A DNA stretch of 64,000 nucleotides from positions 1-64,000 of the forward strand of contig SUUG01000022.1 of NCBI GenBank assembly GCA_015062655.1. Reading direction: 5' to 3'. Of the stretch, positions 59,585 through 64,000 are shown one piece after another; the first letter of the stretch is position 1, and the number at the start of each line of letters is the position of its first letter. A program made the translations under genes and the position numbers. The notes below the pieces were generated by a model. That model was not told the DNA's origin. It saw nothing but the letters and a program-made list of their open reading frames with translations, and searched no databases. This DNA is from Coriobacteriaceae bacterium (GTDB lineage: Bacteria; Actinomycetota; Coriobacteriia; Coriobacteriales; Coriobacteriaceae).

Positions 59585-59814
59585 ATAGATTTGCCCGCCG
59601 CACGCATTCGAAGGGCGTCGAAGTCCCGGAATGTGTCGCGCGGGCGCTCGAAACGCACCCGCCGTGCTGCCGGGATACGCCGCAGAAGCCACAGGCGTGC
59701 CCGCCGCGCTACTGGCACGCGCTCGAGGTGCGCTCACCGTGCGCTTCGAGCACGTTCACCGCACGGCCAGCACGTGCTCAGCACCCTGGCCGGAACGCGG
59801 ATCGAGCCTGCGAA
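59585..59814. other. Spacer between element C and yigZ
   Basis: No gene is recognised. CGYGCTCGAAACGCAC/GCGCTCGAGGTGCGC-type text recurs at about 59641 and 59720, but no clear structure is seen. Confidence 0.4.
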
Positions 59815-60450
59815 CTAAAACTCCGCGAAGCGCACGTCGCCCACCTGCACGTTCTCACGGCCGGACATCGTCTCGCGAAGCACCGCGAGAAACGGGGCCT
59901 CCTCCCCTGCCCGAAACACCAGATGAAGCAGGACCTCCGCGGTGTATTCCGTACCCGCCACCTTGCCTCCGCAGCGCGCCGCGAGGTCAAGCACGCGGTC
60001 GTGATCGGCATAGGCGAGCCGCACGTCAACCGGTACCACGCCGGTCATCTCCATCAGCTGGCCGGCTGCGCGCGCAGCCTCCACTGCGGCTTGGGCGGCC
60101 GCCGTGTACGCCCGCACCAACCCACCCGGGCCGAGCAGCGTCCCGCCGAAATACCGTGTGGTCACGCATGACACGTCCTTGAGGCCGGCGCCGCGCAGCA
60201 CCTCGAGCGTCGGAAGGCCGCTCGTTCGCTGAGGCTCGCCGTCGTCGCTGGCGCGCTCGCGGCCGTCCGCGAGAATCCAGGCAGGCACGTTGTGCCGCGC
60301 ATCGTAGTGGTGCGCGCGGATCTCGGCCTGGTGCGACGCCGCGGCATCCTCGGATTCGATATGCACGAGATGGGCGATGAACCGACTCCGACGGTCCTCG
60401 AACTCGCCGACAGCCTCGAAGCCGGAGCGCATGGTGGTGTAGCTCTCCAT
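59815..60450 (-). CDS. YigZ/IMPACT family protein
   Basis: A 211-aa protein with the N-terminal UPF0029 domain: RRSRFIAHLVHIESEDAA, HNVPAWIL, SDDGEPQRTSGLPTLEVL, VTTRYFGGTLLGPGGLVRAY. A C-terminal ferredoxin-like domain follows. Its role in bacteria is unclear (translation-related in eukaryotic IMPACT). The start at 60450 has GGGAGG upstream; the open frame extends into the rnpB region but without support. Confidence 0.9.
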   Translation of the reverse strand: MESYTTMRSGFEAVGEFEDRRSRFIAHLVHIESEDAAASHQAEIRAHHYDARHNVPAWILADGRERASDDGEPQRTSGLPTLEVLRGAGLKDVSCVTTRYFGGTLLGPGGLVRAYTAAAQAAVEAARAAGQLMEMTGVVPVDVRLAYADHDRVLDLAARCGGKVAGTEYTAEVLLHLVFRAGEEAPFLAVLRETMSGRENVQVGDVRFAEF

Positions 60451-60480
60451 CCGCCCTCCCCGGGTTGAAGAACGAAGCAG

Positions 60481-60850
60481 ATGCGAAGCGGGCCGATAAG
60501 CCGGGTTCTGTCGAGGACGGTCATTTATCTTGCCCGCACGTCGCCGCGCGGTTCCTCGCACGCTACCCGAGCGCGGACCGGGCCGGCCCGATGCGCTCCT
60601 ATTTGCGCTTGCTCCGGATGGGGCTTGCCAAGCCGCCGTGTTGCCACGACGCTGGTGGTCTCTTACACCACCGTTTCAGCTTTTCCCTTAACGGTCACCC
60701 GCCAGTGGGAGTCTTCTTTTCTGCGGCGCTTTCCGTCGGATCACTCCGCCCGGCCGTTAGCCGGCATCCTGCCCTATGGAGCCCGGACTTTCCTCACGCC
60801 CGAGAGAACGATGCCCTCCGGGTCGCGCGACCGTCTGGCCCGCTTCGCGA
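60481..60850 (-). ncRNA. rnpB: RNase P RNA (type A)
   Basis: Catalytic RNA of tRNA 5' maturation, on the minus strand. Conserved landmarks: 5' P1 strand GCGAAGCGGGCC pairing with the 3' GGCCCGCTTCGC, CRI GAGGAAAGTCCGGGCTCC, the AGGGCAGGATGCCGGCTAACGG-like P5-P7 region, GTAAGAGACCACCAGC, the P15 loop region around GGCAAGCCCC, and the near-3' AGATAAATGACCGTC and ACAGAACCCGGCTTA. A minus-strand TACAAT at 60856-60861 is its likely -10. Confidence 0.96.
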
Positions 60851-60855
60851 AGGGC

Positions 60856-60864
60856 ATTGTAGCA
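60856..60864 (-). promoter_or_regulatory. Extended -10 of rnpB
   Basis: TGCTACAAT on the minus strand, ending about 6 nt before the RNA 5' end. Same extended -10 as ahead of the ileS T-box. Confidence 0.6.
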
Positions 60865-60920
60865 CGTTCCACGGAACGCCGCGGCTGCGGCGGCGCGTCG
60901 GCAGGGCGGGGCAGGAGCCC

Positions 60921-61547
60921 TTAGCTGTTCGCCATCACCACGTTCTCGATGGTCTCGGCCACGCCCTCCATGCTGTCGGCGGTGATCTCGAGGAAGGTGT
61001 AGACGTCGCGCCAGGCGATGACCGTCAGCGGGTCGAGGGTCGTGTCGGCATGGAGCTCGCGCATCGACTCGATGTAGAGGCGGTCGCACTGCTCCTCGAT
61101 GGCGTTGATGCTCACGACCTGCTCGCGCAGGGTCTTGGAGCGCTTGAACCGGGGCAGCTCGCGCACGAGGGTGGCGAGGCTCTGCGCACCCTCGACGAGC
61201 TTGCGCGCCATCTTGAGCGCGGAGGGGCGGATCTCCTGCACGTTCGTGAAGTAGATGCGGTGGAGCACGCCCTCGAGGTGGTCGGTCACCGAGTCGAGGC
61301 GCTCGGCCAAGGTGGCGATGTCCTCGCGCTCGATGGGCGTGATGAACGCCGTCACCAGGGCGTCGGAGATCTCGTGCTTGCGCGTGTCGCCCTCGTTCTC
61401 GATGGCGTGCATCTTCTCGAGCGCCCCGTCGATCGCGGCGGGATCGAAGTGCTCCATGATGTCGAGCAAAAGCTCGGCGGCGCGCTGGGAGATGTCGGCG
61501 CAGGCGATGAAGCTGTCGAAGTAGAACTCGTCGGATTTCTTTGCCAT
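60921..61547 (-). CDS. PhoU-like (DUF47) regulator of phosphate transport
   Basis: A 208-aa all-helical DUF47/PhoU-like protein: MHAIENEGDTRKHEISDALVTAFITPIEREDIATLAERLDSVTDHLEGV matches the family metal-binding helical repeats, and NAIEEQCDRLY marks the second bundle. Such proteins accompany Pit transporters and modulate them. It lies 75 nt downstream of pit, probably cotranscribed. Confidence 0.9.
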   Translation of the reverse strand: MAKKSDEFYFDSFIACADISQRAAELLLDIMEHFDPAAIDGALEKMHAIENEGDTRKHEISDALVTAFITPIEREDIATLAERLDSVTDHLEGVLHRIYFTNVQEIRPSALKMARKLVEGAQSLATLVRELPRFKRSKTLREQVVSINAIEEQCDRLYIESMRELHADTTLDPLTVIAWRDVYTFLEITADSMEGVAETIENVVMANS

Positions 61548-61622
61548 GGTATGTCCTCTCGGGTCAGGTGGCAGGTCGGACGGCGGCGCACCGCGCGGGC
61601 CGCGGGCGGGATGCGGACCGCG

Positions 61623-62693
61623 TTAGAAGAAGAACATGAAGAGCCGCGCCATCAAAAAGCTGATGAGGCCGCATCCCGGGAAGGTGAAGACCCAGGTGAG
61701 CATCATGTCCTTGACGACGGAGAAGTTGATGGCCGAGAGGCGCTTGACCGCGCCGACGCCCATGATGGAGCTCGTCTTCACGTGCGTGGTGGAGACGGGG
61801 ATGCCGGTGAGGGTCATGACGAGCAGCGACAGCGAGCTCGCCAGGTCGGCGGAGAAACCCTGGTACTTCTCGAGCTTCACCATGTCCATGCCCACGGACT
61901 TGATGATCCCCTCGCCGCCCACGGACGTGCCGACGCCCATCATCGTGGAGCACAGCAGCATCAGCCAGACGGGGATGACCACGCCCTCGACGCCCGGCTG
62001 CCCGTTGGCGAAGGCCATGCCGAGGAAGAGCACGCCGATGAACTTCTGGCCGTCCTGCGCGCCGTGCATGAAGCTCATGGCGGCGGCGCCGAAGATCTGC
62101 GCGTACTTGAAGAAGACGTTGGCGCGCCGGCGGTCGAGCCCAGCGCAGAGCACCGTGACCGCCTTGCAGACGATGAAGCCGAAGAGGAAGCCGCCGACGA
62201 GCGAGAGCACCAGACCGTAGAGCACCTTCGCCCACTCGTTCATGTTGACGCCGCCGGCTCCGCCGAGCGCGATGGCCGCGCCGGTGAGGCCCGCGATCAG
62301 GCTGTGGCTCTCGGAGGTGGGGATGCCGAACTTCGCGGCGCCCACGCTGTAGACCACGATCGAGAAGAGGGCGGCGCACAGGGCGACGATGGCGGCATGG
62401 GTGTCGGCGCCGAAATCGACCATGTTCGAGATCGTCGAGGCGACGCTGGCGTTGATGTGGGTCATGATGAGCACGCCGAGGAAGTTGAAGATCGCGCTCA
62501 TGATGATCGCCGAGCGCACGCGCATGCAGCGCGTGGTCACGCAGGTGGCGATGGCGTTGGGAGCGTCGGTCCAACCGTTGACGAAGATGACCCCGAGGGT
62601 GAGTGCGACGGTGACGGCCAGCACGGGCGAGGAGAGCACCTGCTGGACAAAGTTCGCGAGCGAGACGTCCAAAATCGATCGCTTTCTTCTCAT
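61623..62693 (-). CDS. pit: Low-affinity inorganic phosphate transporter (Pit family)
   Basis: A 356-aa membrane protein with about ten helices and the two inverted family signatures: FVNGWTDAPNAIATCVTTR near residue 40 and, in the second half, MTLTGIPVSTTHVKTSSIMGVG; SFMHGAQDGQKFIGV lies between them. It imports metal-phosphate with protons. It is paired with the DUF47 gene. Confidence 0.93.
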   Translation of the reverse strand: MRRKRSILDVSLANFVQQVLSSPVLAVTVALTLGVIFVNGWTDAPNAIATCVTTRCMRVRSAIIMSAIFNFLGVLIMTHINASVASTISNMVDFGADTHAAIVALCAALFSIVVYSVGAAKFGIPTSESHSLIAGLTGAAIALGGAGGVNMNEWAKVLYGLVLSLVGGFLFGFIVCKAVTVLCAGLDRRRANVFFKYAQIFGAAAMSFMHGAQDGQKFIGVLFLGMAFANGQPGVEGVVIPVWLMLLCSTMMGVGTSVGGEGIIKSVGMDMVKLEKYQGFSADLASSLSLLVMTLTGIPVSTTHVKTSSIMGVGAVKRLSAINFSVVKDMMLTWVFTFPGCGLISFLMARLFMFFF

Positions 62694-62782
62694 GACCGAC
62701 CGTCATGCGGCGGCCAAACATCAGCGGACGTCCCTCAGGATAGCATTAACGCTGAGCTGACATTCCCCATACCTGGCAATTA

Positions 62783-62804
62783 CTGTGTAAGGGCTCTGTA
62801 AGCC
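62783..62804. promoter_or_regulatory. Possible Pho-box direct repeats upstream of pit
   Basis: CTGTGTAAGGG and CTCTGTAAGCC are adjacent 11-bp direct repeats about 90 bp upstream of pit. The 11-bp period is that of PhoB/PhoP boxes, fitting a phosphate-regulated operon. Unproven. Confidence 0.35.
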
Positions 62805-62851
62805 GAAGCTGGTCGCAGGCGGGGACGGGGCGGCGAGGCGGGGCGCGCACG

Positions 62852-62876
62852 AAAAAGCCCCGCGTGAAGCGGGGCT
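62852..62876 (-). terminator. Rho-independent terminator after divIVA
   Basis: On the minus strand AGCCCCGC, 5-nt loop, GCGGGGCT and then five T residues, 24 nt after the divIVA stop. Confidence 0.9.
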
Positions 62877-62899
62877 CTTGCGTTCGATGGGACGGGCCG

Positions 62900-63559
62900 C
62901 TAGTCGAGGTCGTCCACCGAGAAGTTGGCCTGCGGGGCGAACGGGTCGACCACCGGCACGGGGGCCGCCGCGGCGGCGGGCACAACCGGCGCGGGCGTGC
63001 TCGGGGCGGAGCCGGTGGGCACGCTCGACATGAGGTCGGCCGGGAAGGAGTTCTGGGCGTCGTCCATGAAGTGCTGGATGAGCTTGAGGTACTCGTTCTT
63101 GAACTCCTCGCGGGAGGCCTTGAGGCGGTCGATCTCCTCGATCTCGGACTGCTTCTCGGCGAGCGCCTGGCGAATGACCTCGCGCGCCTTGGCGTCGGCC
63201 TCGTTGCGGATGCGGTCGGCGTTCTCGTTGGCCTCGCCGACGATCGCGTCGGCCGTCTGCTGAGCGGCGATGAGGGCCGCGGAGATCTGGCGCTCGGTGG
63301 CGGTGGGGCCGGCGGGCTCGGCGGGCGCGGGGGCAGGCGCCGGGGCGGGAGCCAGCGCGCGCTCGTTCAGCTGGGTCTGGGCGTCGGCGAGCTGCTGCTC
63401 GGTGGCGGTGAGGCGGCCTTTCAGGTCGACGATCTTGTTGAGCATCGCGTCGACCTCTGAGGCGAGGAGCTCGAGGAAGGCATCGACCTGCGTGGGGTCG
63501 TAGCCGCGCTTGGCCTCATCAAAGGTCTGGGCCTGGATGTCTGCGGGGGTGATAGCCAT
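62900..63559 (-). CDS. divIVA: DivIVA domain protein
   Basis: A coiled-coil polarity or division-site protein. The 219-aa protein starts AITPADIQAQTFDEAKRGYDPTQVDAFLELL, the N-terminal membrane-curvature-binding DivIVA domain, followed by coiled coil interrupted by an Ala/Pro linker (about 70-90), a long second coil and an Ala/Pro/Val tail. ATG at 63559 is used (GAAAGGA upstream) rather than one 18 nt earlier. It lies downstream of yggT and sepF, as in the dcw-distal cluster of Gram-positive bacteria. Confidence 0.93.
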   Translation of the reverse strand: MAITPADIQAQTFDEAKRGYDPTQVDAFLELLASEVDAMLNKIVDLKGRLTATEQQLADAQTQLNERALAPAPAPAPAPAEPAGPTATERQISAALIAAQQTADAIVGEANENADRIRNEADAKAREVIRQALAEKQSEIEEIDRLKASREEFKNEYLKLIQHFMDDAQNSFPADLMSSVPTGSAPSTPAPVVPAAAAAPVPVVDPFAPQANFSVDDLD

Positions 63560-63608
63560 TGGTTGCAGTCCTTTCATCGCATGGCGCGCGGGCGCGAACC
63601 CGAGCTGC

Positions 63609-63881
63609 TTATCCGATAAGTATATTGATAATCAGGCGCTCGATCAGATTCAACGCAAGAATCGCAACCACCGGCGAGAAGTCGATGCCGCCCATGGGCG
63701 GGATGAACCGGCGGAATAGGTTCAGGTACGGTCCGACGAGGGTATCGAGCGCGCGGGCGAGGTCGTCGAGAAACGGGCGGTTGCCGCGGGGGAACCACGA
63801 CAGCAGGCAGTACACCAGCACGAGGAAGCTGTAGAAGTTGAACAGCAGCTCGATGAAGCGCAGAACGGAGATGGTCGTCAC
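63609..63881 (-). CDS. YggT family membrane protein
   Basis: A 90-aa protein with two helices flanking the family motif: LVYCLLSWFPRGNRPFLDDL and GPYLNLFRRFIPPMGGIDFSPVVAILAL. GTG at 63881 is chosen for the upstream AGGTG; it lies 8 nt after the sepF stop. The longer ATG frame would overlap sepF. Confidence 0.9.
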   Translation of the reverse strand: MTTISVLRFIELLFNFYSFLVLVYCLLSWFPRGNRPFLDDLARALDTLVGPYLNLFRRFIPPMGGIDFSPVVAILALNLIERLIINILIG

Positions 63882-63889
63882 AGGCGCAC

Positions 63890-64000
63890 CTATTTCTTCA
63901 GGTAGCCGTCTTGGCGCAGCTTCGCGAGGTCGGACTCCTTGACCTCGCATCCCGCGGGCAGCACGATGAAGACGCGATCCCCCACCTCGCGCACCGTGGC
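63890..64000 (-). CDS. sepF: Cell division protein SepF, C-terminal part (cut by window end)
   Basis: The last 36 codons of a minus-strand gene entering from the right edge: ATVREVGDRVFIVLPAGCEV resembles the end of the SepF domain, then a charged tail ending LKK and TAG at 63890-63892. The call rests on this short match and on the sepF-yggT-divIVA order. Confidence 0.7.
   Translation of the reverse strand, partial: ATVREVGDRVFIVLPAGCEVKESDLAKLRQDGYLKK

Overview
The window is high-GC DNA with tightly packed genes, many overlapping by ATGA or TGATG. Gene content and order (shikimate operon; aroK/aroB-like/pepP/efp/nusB/xseB/tlyA/nadK/recN string; sepF/yggT/divIVA) fit an actinobacterium of class Coriobacteriia, probably a gut Collinsella- or Olsenella-like organism. 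This is an inference from content; no rRNA is present.

Layout. 1-9263 (+): a complete aromatic amino acid operon (DAHP synthase, tyrA, aroB, aroA, aroC, pheA, an aroE-aroK fusion, aroQ). 9540-23532 (-): a housekeeping string from alaS through ruvX, mltG, yqeG, a second aroK, a degenerate aroB paralogue, pepP, efp, asp23, nusB, xseB, tlyA, nadK and recN. 23688-30567 (-): AI-2E-family exporter, stress-type sigma factor with anti-sigma-like partner, rarA, dgt, prepilin peptidase. 30692-39595: a small acidic membrane protein, a processive glycosyltransferase, rluD, lspA, ileS behind a T-box leader, DUF523 and a GldA-like dehydrogenase. 39866-40744: a NYN/LabA-like protein. 40901-41239: scar of a Cna_B adhesin.

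41240-47080 is a visibly AT-richer islet of small unknown genes: membrane proteins with PH-like tails, a 420-aa internally duplicated protein, a tandem paralogue pair and a frameshifted small gene. It abuts the 3' end of tRNA-Gly(UCC), and no integrase is visible. 47286-56200 holds an old yellow enzyme, tRNA-Pro, a frameshifted DHFR-like pseudogene, a DUF1801-like protein and a molybdenum cluster (modC, modB, modA, mogA, moeA). 56417-64000 holds a ClC channel, xpt, mscL, yigZ, rnpB, a phoU-like/pit phosphate pair and divIVA-yggT-sepF (sepF cut by the window end).

Two dispersed palindromic families stand out. Family 1 has nine copies of a 54-bp palindrome (18-bp arms, 18-bp centre), always in doublets or triplets pitched 73-76 bp apart. 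Family 2 has three copies of a 141-143-bp nested palindrome with fixed internal geometry (26-27-bp outer arms; inner AGTAGA/TCTACT exactly 13 bp inside each arm; further half-sites 15 bp outside), plus a divergent relative. With the catalytically dead-looking AroB paralogue and the AT-rich islet, these are the best candidates for undescribed biology.
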